NCBI GenBank assembly: GCA_900551985.1
Contig: URYG01000006.1
Location: 1 to 36,019 of the forward strand
Length of the DNA: 36,019 bases
Source: an uncultured Prevotella sp.
GTDB lineage: Bacteria > Bacteroidota > Bacteroidia > Bacteroidales > Bacteroidaceae
Direction: 5' to 3'
This document shows, piece after piece, positions 25,078 to 33,615 of the stretch (its first letter is position 1; every line of letters begins with the position of its first letter). The notes under the pieces were generated by a model. That model saw only the letters and a program-made list of their open reading frames with translations. It was not told the DNA's origin and searched no databases. The translations under genes were made by a program, and so were the position numbers.

Positions 25078-25120
25078 AAAAGGCTCGCAAGAAATCGAAA
25101 CTTCTTGCGAGCCTTTTTTT
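25078..25120. terminator. Terminator downstream of susD
   Basis: AAAAGGCTCGCAAGAA (25078-25093) and TTCTTGCGAGCCTTTT (25102-25117) are perfect complements around an 8-base loop, with A and T runs outside. It can work in both directions. It lies about 65 bases beyond the susD stop on the minus strand. Confidence 0.9.
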
Positions 25121-25125
25121 GTATC

Positions 25126-25157
25126 TTATGTCTTGAGCTCTTTATCTCAAGACATAA
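25126..25157. other. Second hairpin at the susD 3' end
   Basis: TTATGTCTTGAG (25126-25137) and CTCAAGACATAA (25146-25157) are a perfect 12-bp stem with an 8-base loop. No T-run follows on the minus strand, so it may protect the transcript end and not terminate it. Confidence 0.7.
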
Positions 25158-25181
25158 GCAGAATGAATATGTTCACACGCT

Positions 25182-27191
25182 TTACTCTACTGCAGTTGCA
25201 CCCTGACCAGCAATCAATGGCCAACCTGGGTTCTGGTAAACTACAGATGTGGTAAGATCGGTCTGATCACCTGCTGCTGTCTGACGGAATACGCTCTGTG
25301 CGATAGGAGACAGATAGTGAGCAGGAGTAAAGTGATAACCATCAAATACCTGGTTGTTAACCTTAGAAATCTGGTATGGACGGATGTAGTCACCACTAAT
25401 GGTCTTACTACTGATATTACCCTTACCACCTTCAACATCTACGATAGCGAGGTTGGTTGTACCATCGAGCCATGTGCCCTCATAAACAGTACCCCAGTAC
25501 TTCATACCTTCAATCTGGTAACCGTTTACCTGGTCGCAAGCACGCCAGCGGATCAAGTCCTCCCAGCGGGAAGCCTCACCGATGAACTCATCACGACGCT
25601 CACGACGGATGTTGTAAGTAGTAGCATCAACCAACTGACCGTGAGAGTAAGCACCAAAGTCCCACTTAGCCTCCTCCTGCATGTTGGTAGCAGCGATGGT
25701 CTTGGTGTAATCAGGATCTACCTTGGCACGGGTGCGGAGTGCACGCCAGTACTTATCTGCCGTAGCATCGATGCTATTGTTCTTCAACCAGGAAGCCTCC
25801 ATGTAGTTGAGGAGAGCCTCTGTGCCACGGAATACGATGCTACCACTCTGACCATAGTCGTGGTTGAGCTGCTGCAGAACATCATAGTTCTTACCCTTCT
25901 TCACTGCATAACCGGTAACGATACGAGTCTCGTTGTTACCCTTTACTGTCCAAGAGAGATCAACGGTATTAGCACCATCACTTGTATAGTTCTCTACAGA
26001 ACCATCCATCTTGGTGAACAACTGGATACGAGAGTCACGATTCTGAAGAGTAGCCTTGATGCCCTCATTCTCCCACTCTGGGTTGTAGCCAGAACCTGCT
26101 GCATAGATAGGAAGTCCGTTGCGCATGAGGAAAGAGTTAACCAATCCACGTGTCCAACCAGTACCACCACCATTACGCTGGAGCTGCATCTGGATGTTGT
26201 GAGTTACATTAGCCTTGTCCTTGTCGAAGGCACGGTACATCAACACCTCGCTATAACCGCTCATATCCTTGTCACAGAACATGGTGTAGTAAGGGTTGAT
26301 ACTTGCCAAACTTGCATTCTGTCCCTCTGGAGTATCTGTATTCTCTACGAGGTTGCCAACGAGCTTATCACCCAACTCCTTAGAAGACTTCATAGCCTCA
26401 TCGAGGAAGTGATTGATAGAAGAATCGATGTCAAAGCCCTGGATATCCTCAGCCTTGCCTGGCCAACCTGGACCACCTGGCACAAACGCAGTACCCTTGT
26501 GATACTTCTCCCATGTAGCTTCGAAGAGAGCTGCACGAGAACGGAGCAGGAGGGCTGCATCGCGAGAGATGCGGTTCTTGCCACCAGGGGCAGATTCCAT
26601 CAGCAGACCGAGTGCCTTGTCAAGGTCGTCGAGAATCTGCTGAGCTACCTTATAACGTGGCTGGCGCTTGGAAGCCGCAACAAGAGTCTCCTTGTCATCA
26701 GGAAGCGCATTGAGCACGATTGGGAAGTCACCCAAAGACTGCAACTTGTCTAAGTAAAGGTAAGCACGGAGGAAATATGCCTCACCAATGTAGTGGCGCA
26801 CATGAGCCTCAGCACCGCCAATCTGCTTAGCTTCGAACTTTGGCAATACCTGGTCGAGGAAATAGTTCACCGAACGGATGTTACCGAAATCCCAAGCACC
26901 ACCACTCTGACCTACTTTCCAGTTTCCAGGAACCCAACGGCTAGAATAACCGGTTCCCGCCTGGTTATCGGTATCGTTATCGAAAGCAAAGGTACTCATA
27001 CCATAGTTACCCGGATTGATACTTGTCAATACACCATAGAGATTCACGGTGTAGGCTGCCAGGTCGTCTGCGCTAGTAAAGAAAGACGCAGGTGTCACAT
27101 CGCTTTCAGGCTCCTTGTCAAGATAGTCATTGCAACTTGTCAGACCGAGCGTCGCGCTCAATAAGAGCATTGAAATATATTTAATTTTCAT
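25182..27191 (-). CDS. SusD/RagB-family outer-membrane nutrient-binding lipoprotein
   Basis: A 669-residue surface lipoprotein that caps a SusC barrel and binds the substrate. The lipobox LTSCNDYLDKEPES puts the lipidated Cys at about residue 20. The N-terminal SusD_N/TPR region (VTPASFFTSADDLAAYTVNLYG) and the C-terminal RagB/SusD domain (TYNIRRERRDEFIGEASRWEDLIRW, then YLSPIAQSVF) are clear. It is larger than starch SusD (about 550) and resembles the RagB-like group. It starts 32 bases after the susC stop, so the two form a pair. No glycosidase, peptidase or regulator is beside them, so the substrate (glycan or peptide) cannot be told. Confidence 0.93.
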   Translation of the reverse strand: MKIKYISMLLLSATLGLTSCNDYLDKEPESDVTPASFFTSADDLAAYTVNLYGVLTSINPGNYGMSTFAFDNDTDNQAGTGYSSRWVPGNWKVGQSGGAWDFGNIRSVNYFLDQVLPKFEAKQIGGAEAHVRHYIGEAYFLRAYLYLDKLQSLGDFPIVLNALPDDKETLVAASKRQPRYKVAQQILDDLDKALGLLMESAPGGKNRISRDAALLLRSRAALFEATWEKYHKGTAFVPGGPGWPGKAEDIQGFDIDSSINHFLDEAMKSSKELGDKLVGNLVENTDTPEGQNASLASINPYYTMFCDKDMSGYSEVLMYRAFDKDKANVTHNIQMQLQRNGGGTGWTRGLVNSFLMRNGLPIYAAGSGYNPEWENEGIKATLQNRDSRIQLFTKMDGSVENYTSDGANTVDLSWTVKGNNETRIVTGYAVKKGKNYDVLQQLNHDYGQSGSIVFRGTEALLNYMEASWLKNNSIDATADKYWRALRTRAKVDPDYTKTIAATNMQEEAKWDFGAYSHGQLVDATTYNIRRERRDEFIGEASRWEDLIRWRACDQVNGYQIEGMKYWGTVYEGTWLDGTTNLAIVDVEGGKGNISSKTISGDYIRPYQISKVNNQVFDGYHFTPAHYLSPIAQSVFRQTAAGDQTDLTTSVVYQNPGWPLIAGQGATAVE

Positions 27192-27223
27192 AAATTGTTT
27201 CCTTTCTATAATCTAAAGATAAG

Positions 27224-30200
27224 TTAGAATGTTACACTAAGACCGAATGAGTAGGTTCTAGACAATGGATATGCCTTACCAATCTCACCGCCATAACCTG
27301 CTCCGATCAGCTCTGGATCACCAGCCTCTGTAAAGTTAGTGATGGTAAAGAGGTTCTCTCCAGATACGAAGAAGCGAAGATTCTCAATATAAGCCTTGCT
27401 TGTGATTGACTTTGGCAAGGTATAACCGATGGTGAGGTTCTTCAAACGGCCATAAGCTGCATTCTGCAGATAGCGGGTCTGAGTCTGGATGTTGCGGCCA
27501 CCACCCCAGTCTGCACGTGGGTAGTATGCACCCCTATTGTCCTCACGCCAGTAATCCTCGTGGAACTTAAAGCCGGTAGCCTGCCACTTACCCTGACCGA
27601 TAGCACCCCAGAATACGGCACCACCTGCTGCGTAGTCACGCTTGAGGGTACCCTGGAAGAATACCTTGATATCAAAGCCCTTCCAAGCTGCATCGAGGTT
27701 CAAGCCGAAGTTATAGCGAGGAGTAGAGTTACCGATGATGCGTCTGTCACCTGGCTTATCAGCTGTATTCTCGCCAGTATTAACATAACCATCACCATCG
27801 AGGTCGGCATACATGATATCACCTGCAGTCCAGCCGCTTCCGAGTGCGCTCTGGTTAACCTTTGCGAGGTGTGCATCCATCTCTTCCTGGCTCTGTGCGA
27901 TACCGATTGTGGTATAACCCCAGATATCTCCGAGCTTAGCACCAGCATAGTATGAACCGAGGTTCTTGGATGGGTTAGGATACTTATCGATGACCACCTG
28001 GTTATCACTCAATACGAGAGATGCACCATAGCTTACCTCACCGATTACGTCACGCCAGCCAATCTGGAGATCCCAACCCTTAGATGTCATATCAAGGTTG
28101 TTCACCTTTGGAGGATTGGCACCGAGGATAACAGGCAACTCAGGAGCAGGACCTACCATGTCGAATGTCTTGCGCTGATAGTAGCCGAACGATCCTGTCA
28201 AGCGGTTATTGAAAGCACCCCAGTCGAGACCGATTTCCCATGTACGGCTCTTCTCCCATGTAAGAGTAGAAGATACGAGACTTGGCTGTTTAGCGATATT
28301 TGGCTTAGCGCCATTAATCAACCAGTTGCCACCCTGAGAAGAGAAGTCGATGGTTGGATAGAAAGGATACCAGTTGTCAGTATTCTGGTTACCCAACTGA
28401 CCCCAAGAAGCACGGAGCTTCAATGTGTTTACGTAATCAGCCAATGGCTCCCAGAACTTCTCACGGGCAATGTTCCAACCTGCTGAGAATGATGGGAAGA
28501 AGTTCCAGCGGTTTTCGCGGAGGAAACGTGATGAACCATCATAACGGAGGTTAGCCTCGAAGAGGTAACGGCCTGCATAGTCGTAGTTGATACGGCCGAA
28601 GAAGCCGGCTGTAGTCCATGAGTTATAAGCACCGCCTACACTTGGCTTGGTGGTAGTTGTATCGAGAGTAGGAAGACCAGACATGATACCGTTCTGCTGT
28701 GCTTTCATATTGCGCTGGCGGAACCACTCACTCTGGAAACCACCCATCACCTTCATATTATGCTCGCCAATTGAATGGCTGTACTCAGCAAAGAGGTTAG
28801 GGTTGAAATAGTTTGACTTGAATGAATACTCATACACACTTGATGTTGCGTTGGTATCTACGAATGGATTGTTGTCGCAGTCGTAGCCGTATGTGGTCTG
28901 CCAGTCACGGTGATTGAACTGTGTAACAATACGATAGTTCAACTCAGCATTCAGAGTCAAGCCCTTTACAGGAGTTGCAACAAATGAAAGCTGCTGTGCG
29001 AGACGGTCTGCCTGGTTCTTGGCACGGCCACCATTCTGAAGACGTCCGATATAAGACTCTGGCAACCAGTTGCCGTTAGGATCGGTAGTTGGCAAGATAG
29101 GCCAGTAACGGCACATGTTGTGGAAGAACACATCTGTACCATTGATCAAATCACCAGGAGAATCGAAGTCCTGACGTGAGAAACGGGTATTGTAGGTCAT
29201 GCGCAACCAGTTGGTCAACTGTGCGTTGATCTTACCAGTCATGGTATAACGCTTCATGCTATCATCACCATGACGGAGGAGACCACCACGGTTGAGATAG
29301 TTACCAGACACATAGTACTGCAGACGATCATCACCACCATTGATACTCAAGGTATGCTCCTGAGAGAAGCTGGTACCAAACTGCTCCTTGAGCCAGTCGG
29401 TATTACCAAGAGGCAAGTTTGGAGTATCGTCCCAAACCTCCCAACGGTTGTTGCTGTTCTTGAACATCTTCTGCATGGTAGGGTCGCTCTGAGCTTTCTT
29501 GATCTGCTCGAGCTTATCGTCTGTAAACCAGACACCTGCACCGCTACCTACAGAAGCAGCGTTCATGTACTTAGCCCATGTGTAAGAGTCCATCATCTCC
29601 GGCATATTGAGTGGAGAATCGAAACGGAAAGAGTTGTTGTAGTTAATGGAAGCCTTACCCTTCTTACCACTCTTGGTAGTAATAAGGATGACACCACCGG
29701 CAGCACGTGAACCGTAGATTGAAGAAGCAGAAGCATCCTTCAATACGGAAATGTTCTCGATGTCCTGTGGGTTGAGTGCGTTCATATCGCCCTCCATGCC
29801 GTCGATGAGTACGAGTGGAGATACAGAAGAACCGGCACCGATAGTACCTGTACCACGGATGTTAAAAGACTTGGTTGAATTAAGAGTACCACCACTGCTT
29901 GGTGTAGAGAAGTTCATACCGGCTACTGCACCCTGAAGAGCGTCAACTACTGAGTTGACTGGGCGAGCACCGAGGGTCTTGGAATCAACGGTAGAAACGG
30001 CACCAGTGAGGTTTACCTTCTTCTGAGTACCGAAACCGACAACAACGACCTCGCTGAGAGTCTTGCTGTCTTCCTGCATGGTTACATTCATGGCACCACC
30101 CTTCCATACCTTCTCCACTGGCTCGAAACCAATGTAGCTGATACAGATTGTTGCACCATGCTGAACATCAGAAAGCGTAAAGTTACCATCAATGTCTGTG

Positions 30201-30400
30201 ATGGTTCCACCCTGCTTTCCCTTAACTGTAACTGTAGCACCAATTACTGGCTCACCCGTAGGGTCAATAATGGTACCAGTGCATTGTCCGTTCTTGGACT
30301 GATTAGTTTCCTGAATATGAGTCACCCCCCCATATGCGTGAGTAGGAGTCATACCAAGAGCCATAATCATAGTACTTACTGTGAATAGTTGTCTAATCAT
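27224..30400 (-). CDS. SusC/RagA-family TonB-dependent outer-membrane transporter
   Basis: A 1058-residue protein from the preferred start at 30400 (MIRQLFTVSTMIMALGM...), which gives a normal signal peptide; an upstream ATG at 30433 adds 11 poorly fitting residues. The mature N-terminus carries a carboxypeptidase-D-like domain (GTIIDPTGEPVIGATVTVKG to YIGFEPVEKVW), then the TonB box region SEVVVVGFGTQKK. The plug follows (LTGAVSTVDSKTL, LVLIDGMEGDMNALNPQDIE, SASSIYGSRAAGGVILITTK), then the long barrel ending TYSFGLSVTF. It has no STN domain, so no direct anti-sigma signalling is expected. It imports an unknown oligomer with the SusD partner. Confidence 0.93.
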   Translation of the reverse strand: MIRQLFTVSTMIMALGMTPTHAYGGVTHIQETNQSKNGQCTGTIIDPTGEPVIGATVTVKGKQGGTITDIDGNFTLSDVQHGATICISYIGFEPVEKVWKGGAMNVTMQEDSKTLSEVVVVGFGTQKKVNLTGAVSTVDSKTLGARPVNSVVDALQGAVAGMNFSTPSSGGTLNSTKSFNIRGTGTIGAGSSVSPLVLIDGMEGDMNALNPQDIENISVLKDASASSIYGSRAAGGVILITTKSGKKGKASINYNNSFRFDSPLNMPEMMDSYTWAKYMNAASVGSGAGVWFTDDKLEQIKKAQSDPTMQKMFKNSNNRWEVWDDTPNLPLGNTDWLKEQFGTSFSQEHTLSINGGDDRLQYYVSGNYLNRGGLLRHGDDSMKRYTMTGKINAQLTNWLRMTYNTRFSRQDFDSPGDLINGTDVFFHNMCRYWPILPTTDPNGNWLPESYIGRLQNGGRAKNQADRLAQQLSFVATPVKGLTLNAELNYRIVTQFNHRDWQTTYGYDCDNNPFVDTNATSSVYEYSFKSNYFNPNLFAEYSHSIGEHNMKVMGGFQSEWFRQRNMKAQQNGIMSGLPTLDTTTTKPSVGGAYNSWTTAGFFGRINYDYAGRYLFEANLRYDGSSRFLRENRWNFFPSFSAGWNIAREKFWEPLADYVNTLKLRASWGQLGNQNTDNWYPFYPTIDFSSQGGNWLINGAKPNIAKQPSLVSSTLTWEKSRTWEIGLDWGAFNNRLTGSFGYYQRKTFDMVGPAPELPVILGANPPKVNNLDMTSKGWDLQIGWRDVIGEVSYGASLVLSDNQVVIDKYPNPSKNLGSYYAGAKLGDIWGYTTIGIAQSQEEMDAHLAKVNQSALGSGWTAGDIMYADLDGDGYVNTGENTADKPGDRRIIGNSTPRYNFGLNLDAAWKGFDIKVFFQGTLKRDYAAGGAVFWGAIGQGKWQATGFKFHEDYWREDNRGAYYPRADWGGGRNIQTQTRYLQNAAYGRLKNLTIGYTLPKSITSKAYIENLRFFVSGENLFTITNFTEAGDPELIGAGYGGEIGKAYPLSRTYSFGLSVTF

Positions 30401-30417
30401 AAGATATAGTTTAAAAA

Positions 30418-30489
30418 ATGTTATTTGGTCCAATAATTTAATTCAGCCGATGTTATTCGGCTTATTTATTTAAGTTAGCCAATGTTATT
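30418..30489. repeat. 32-bp-period repeat in the susC leader
   Basis: On the minus strand AATAACATTGGCT, AATAACATCGGCT and AATAACATTTTTT begin at 30489, 30457 and 30425, exactly 32 bases apart. The first two units also share TTAAAT further on. AGCCGA/TCGGCT (30445-30462) forms a 6-bp hairpin around the middle copy. The array fills most of the ~110-base untranslated leader. Confidence 0.8.
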
Positions 30490-30516
30490 AATTGCATTTA
30501 TTTAAATTTGATGGTG

Positions 30517-30524
30517 CAAAGATA
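30517..30524 (-). promoter_or_regulatory. -7 box for susC-susD
   Basis: On the minus strand TATCTTTG followed by CACC, an exact match to TAnnTTTG. It would start a leader of about 110 bases before the ATG at 30400. No -33 TTTG is present, which fits a promoter that needs an activator. Confidence 0.65.
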
Positions 30525-30551
30525 TAGTATTTTTTAATACGAACCGGTTTT

Positions 30552-30571
30552 TAATGAAACAAAATTCATTA
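30552..30571. promoter_or_regulatory. Candidate operator upstream of the susC promoter
   Basis: TAATGAA (30552-30558) and TTCATTA (30565-30571) are a perfect inverted repeat with a 6-base gap. It lies about 28-47 bases upstream of the -7 box, where an activator would bind. A smaller GTATT/AATAC repeat lies between it and the box (30527-30540). Confidence 0.5.
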
Positions 30572-30609
30572 TTTTAAGACTTTTTAAGCAAAAAGTAAGA
30601 AAATATTCT

Positions 30610-30648
30610 AAAAAAGGCTCACAAGAGAGATTCTTGCGAGCCTTTTTT
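30610..30648 (-). terminator. Terminator after the cysteine desulfidase gene
   Basis: AAAAAAGGCTCACAAGA (30610-30626) and TCTTGCGAGCCTTTTTT (30632-30648). On the minus-strand transcript the stem is complete with one G-U pair, while the plus-strand transcript would have an A-C mismatch, so it mainly serves the minus-strand gene ending at 30712. Its arm sequence is the same as in the susD terminator. Confidence 0.85.
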
Positions 30649-30711
30649 ATCTTCTAGCTATAAATAATGTAAAATCTACACTTCTATTTATTTATACGGT
30701 ATGATATCCAA

Positions 30712-31995
30712 TTATTTATGCGTCATGATATCAAGCACCATATCATCGGTGGTCTTCATCGCATCGGCACCGATAGAGGTGAGGTTGTGGATACACTTAT
30801 CCACATCATCATCCACGATACCCTCGGCAGAAGTTACGCACTTACCCTCCATGGAAAGAAGAGCAGAAAGCAAGGCTGTACTCACACCCGATGAGATCTT
30901 CAGGGCACAGCTTGGCTTGGCTCCATCGCAGATCATACCGGTAAGGTTTGCCACCATATTCTTGACTGAGTTGCAGATACGGGTAAAATCACCACCCATC
31001 AGATAGGTGATACCGCAACTGCTACCCGTGCTGGCTACCACGCAACCGCAGAGGGCAGAGAGCTTACCCAGACTCTGCTTGATATAGATAGCTGTTAAGT
31101 GACTGAGCATCAAGGCACGGATCAGCTCTTCCTCGGTATTCTCATTTTCCAAGGCATAAACCACTACAGGATTGGTGGCACAGATACCCTGGTTACCACT
31201 GCCACTGTTACTCATCACCGGAATCATGGCTCCACCCATTCGGGCATCGCAGGCAGAAGCGGTGCGGGAGAGGATATGAGAAAAGATGTTATTGCCGAAG
31301 ATACCACGGCTCAAAGGACGATCCATCGTCTTACCCAGACAGTGGCCATAATTGCCCTTGATAGATTCCTCGGCAGCCTTCATATTATATTCCTTGGTCT
31401 TGAGGATGAAGCGGATTTCATCGAGCGGAGCGGTGGTTGCGAATTCGTAAACCAAGCGGAGATTCAACTGGATATCGTCATCCGCCACATCAGCTGCAGC
31501 GCCACCACGCTTGTCGAAAACCACCTCACCATTGCGCTCAACATACACAAAGTGGGTATGAGAACCGGCAATGATAGCTGTAGCTCTGCCGTTGCCGGCA
31601 TAGCAGATTACCTCGATATAGAGCTTATCTACATCGCCCTGCTTCAGCTTGATGTTGATGTCTGCATTCTGAATATACTGTTTGCCCAGCTCCAGGGTAT
31701 CAGGAGTAAGATCCTTGAGCACCTCGAGTTCATACTCCGGCTTTCCGATGAGGGCACCGAGTGAAACGGCGATAGGCAGACCGATCATGCCGGTGCCAGG
31801 AATACCCACACCCATCGCATTCTTGAGCATGTTAGGACTCAAGAGCACCTCAATACGCTCCGGGCGCTTGCCCAGAGTAGTAGCAGCCTGAGCTGTACAG
31901 AGAGCCACAGCCATCGGTTCGGTACATCCGATGGCAGGCACTACTTCCTTGTTGACGAGCGCAATGATGCGCTCCCGCTTATTTTTCTCTAACAT
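30712..31995 (-). CDS. L-cysteine desulfidase / serine dehydratase-like protein (CyuA/YhaM family)
   Basis: A 427-residue cytoplasmic protein of the UPF0597/CyuA group. Characterised members use a 4Fe-4S cluster to split L-cysteine into pyruvate, ammonia and sulfide. The N-terminal block EVVPAIGCTEPMAVAL carries the conserved Cys24. MGVGIPGTGMIGLPIAVSLGAL follows, and cysteines expected to hold the cluster occur in SGNQGICATNP, CGCVVASTGSSCGITYLMGG and MICDGAKPSCALKIS. It starts 14 bases after the stop of an exported cysteine peptidase and is probably co-transcribed. A serine-type substrate cannot be excluded from sequence alone. Confidence 0.88.
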   Translation of the reverse strand: MLEKNKRERIIALVNKEVVPAIGCTEPMAVALCTAQAATTLGKRPERIEVLLSPNMLKNAMGVGIPGTGMIGLPIAVSLGALIGKPEYELEVLKDLTPDTLELGKQYIQNADINIKLKQGDVDKLYIEVICYAGNGRATAIIAGSHTHFVYVERNGEVVFDKRGGAAADVADDDIQLNLRLVYEFATTAPLDEIRFILKTKEYNMKAAEESIKGNYGHCLGKTMDRPLSRGIFGNNIFSHILSRTASACDARMGGAMIPVMSNSGSGNQGICATNPVVVYALENENTEEELIRALMLSHLTAIYIKQSLGKLSALCGCVVASTGSSCGITYLMGGDFTRICNSVKNMVANLTGMICDGAKPSCALKISSGVSTALLSALLSMEGKCVTSAEGIVDDDVDKCIHNLTSIGADAMKTTDDMVLDIMTHK

Positions 31996-32009
31996 AATTA
32001 AGATAGGTA

Positions 32010-33416
32010 TTAATCCTCCAACTGGAACAAAGGATCGTCTGGAGTCAACATGGTTGGCTTCTGGTCGAATTCCTTCAGAAGCTGCTCAGAAGCATACTTC
32101 TTGTTTACTACCAGGCGGAACATGTACTCGTTGAACCAATCGTTGGTCATGATGAAGCATCCACCAAAACCATTGTCAGCACCCCAGCTGTTCTCCACCT
32201 TCCACTTCACAGGCTTGCCCGCAGCATCGAGATCTACCGCTGTCAGAGTCATGGCATGGGTAGAACCGCTCTCGAAAGTAGCGATGCGGTCAGCCTTGTT
32301 CATAGGGAATGAAGTGTTGAAGAGGCTGCCATAGTCGAAGTTGTCGAGTGCCAGATAGCCACGCTTTCTGTCGAGCTGCTTGCCCACATCGTAGCTGGAA
32401 TACATCTTATGACCATCCTTCAGGGAAGCGATGGCGAGCTGCGCAATCTCCTCCATAGGCAGGTTCAGGTACTTCCAGTTATGACCATCATAGGTGTGGC
32501 GGTCGTACTCTACCTCGTATGTCTTGTGGTAAGGACGGCGTGGGTCGTTCATCACCATCAGGAAGGTACCGTTGAGATCCTTGCCCACGGTCTCCTCATA
32601 GAAACTCTTAGGAGTATATTTCTTAGCCTCGCCTACCTGCTTGCCATCCTTGTCGCGGAAAGCATAGGTAAACTCCTTCACCGGCTCACCCAGAGTAAGG
32701 CTGAGCATGTGATAAACCTGAGCGAGCATCTCGGTCTTACGAGCCTGGATAGCAGCAGGTTTCTTGCCCTGGGCTACCATCTTGCGGAGTTCGAGACCAT
32801 ATTCACGGAGCTTGCTGCTGATGAGACGGCTCATCTTGGAAGTATTGTTGCTGGAATAAGTCTCCGGCTGAGCGCTCATAGGTACGAGACCATATTTGCT
32901 AGCCAGGTCGGCAACACCACAGAAAGTACCACCATCATTGAGCGGATTCTTGAAGAAGAACTGCACCTGAGGATCCTCGAGGCTCTTCTTGCCGAGGTCG
33001 ATGACACCCTGGAGCATCAGGTTAGCCTTCTCCAGCTGGTCGTAGAAGAAGAGATAATCCTGAGAGAACTCTACCACTCTACCCTGCTTGTCGTTGACAG
33101 CAAAGTTGGAACGGAGCACATTGAAGCCGCTGAACATCCAGCAGCGGCCGGAACTCTTCTGGTTATGGATGCTCTGCGAAGGAGTCTCGATGCTGAAATG
33201 AGTATCTACCGGAGCCTCATTGGCATGATTCTTCACGAGATCATCGATGTTGTTGCCAGCGATAGCGTTAAACAAAGCCTTGTTGGTCACACCGCCAGTC
33301 TGGCTTTTCTCCATCTGCTGGAGCATAGTCTGATTGATGCCGCCATTCTTGGTCTGCGCCATCATCGAGAGGGAAGCCATCATCAAGGCTCCCACAAAGA
33401 ATAGGTTCTTTTTCAT
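32010..33416 (-). CDS. Exported C1-type aminopeptidase (bleomycin hydrolase/PepC family)
   Basis: A 468-residue papain-fold peptidase. PepC/bleomycin hydrolases are self-compartmentalising aminopeptidases. The catalytic Cys92 sits in QKSSGRCWMFSGFNVLRS, the His in STHAMTLTAVD near 388 and the Asn in VENSWG near 408, so the triad is intact. Unlike the cytoplasmic lactococcal and yeast enzymes it begins with a clear signal peptide (MKKNLFFVGALMMASLSMMAQ), putting it in the periplasm. Immediately downstream is a cysteine desulfidase, which suggests peptide breakdown feeding amino-acid use. It has a promoter box at 33516-33523. Confidence 0.92.
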   Translation of the reverse strand: MKKNLFFVGALMMASLSMMAQTKNGGINQTMLQQMEKSQTGGVTNKALFNAIAGNNIDDLVKNHANEAPVDTHFSIETPSQSIHNQKSSGRCWMFSGFNVLRSNFAVNDKQGRVVEFSQDYLFFYDQLEKANLMLQGVIDLGKKSLEDPQVQFFFKNPLNDGGTFCGVADLASKYGLVPMSAQPETYSSNNTSKMSRLISSKLREYGLELRKMVAQGKKPAAIQARKTEMLAQVYHMLSLTLGEPVKEFTYAFRDKDGKQVGEAKKYTPKSFYEETVGKDLNGTFLMVMNDPRRPYHKTYEVEYDRHTYDGHNWKYLNLPMEEIAQLAIASLKDGHKMYSSYDVGKQLDRKRGYLALDNFDYGSLFNTSFPMNKADRIATFESGSTHAMTLTAVDLDAAGKPVKWKVENSWGADNGFGGCFIMTNDWFNEYMFRLVVNKKYASEQLLKEFDQKPTMLTPDDPLFQLED

Positions 33417-33515
33417 TTATTTAATTTTTATGTTTAGTTACATATTTACTGGAAAAGCGCAACCGGGGAGAACGAAAGGTTCCCATCCTTTTGCTGATTC
33501 CTTCCTATTTTTTTG

Positions 33516-33523
33516 CAAAAATA
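33516..33523 (-). promoter_or_regulatory. -7 box for the peptidase-desulfidase pair
   Basis: On the minus strand TATTTTTG followed by CA matches TAnnTTTG, about 100 bases before the ATG at 33416. It is divergent from the dxs promoter. Confidence 0.5.
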
Positions 33524-33586
33524 CAAAGAATTATCGAAAAAAGAGAAATTCTCCCCATAAAAATGTAATTTTATGAAAAAAAGCAT

Positions 33587-33594
33587 TACCTTTG
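33587..33594 (+). promoter_or_regulatory. -7 box for dxs
   Basis: TACCTTTG followed by CACTT matches TAnnTTTG and ends 21 bases before the dxs ATG. Confidence 0.6.
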
Positions 33595-33615
33595 CACTTA
33601 TAAAATTATTAAATT

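Larger units (their letters stand above)
24673..25181. other. 509-bp intergenic region between ddh and susD
   Basis: No credible gene. It holds an inverted TTTGAAC repeat (24675-24750), a lone half of a GGCTCGCAAGA terminator arm (24764-24777), a small inverted repeat TTCTGT/ACAGAA (24778-24792), a five-copy 33-34-bp-period array (24887-25037), a full terminator (25078-25120) and a second hairpin (25126-25157). An open frame at 24793-25206 is only a reading of the repeat array. Confidence 0.75.

Noticed and set aside
24793..25206. Possible small gene (137 codons) between ddh and susD
   Set aside because: Its repetitive peptide (YTYPRL-type units) is just the translation of the 33-34-bp array, whose period is not a fixed multiple of three. 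It also has no promoter and runs into the susD 3' end.
25317..26753. Plus-strand open frame opposite susD
   Set aside because: Shadow of susD; no start signals or domain features.
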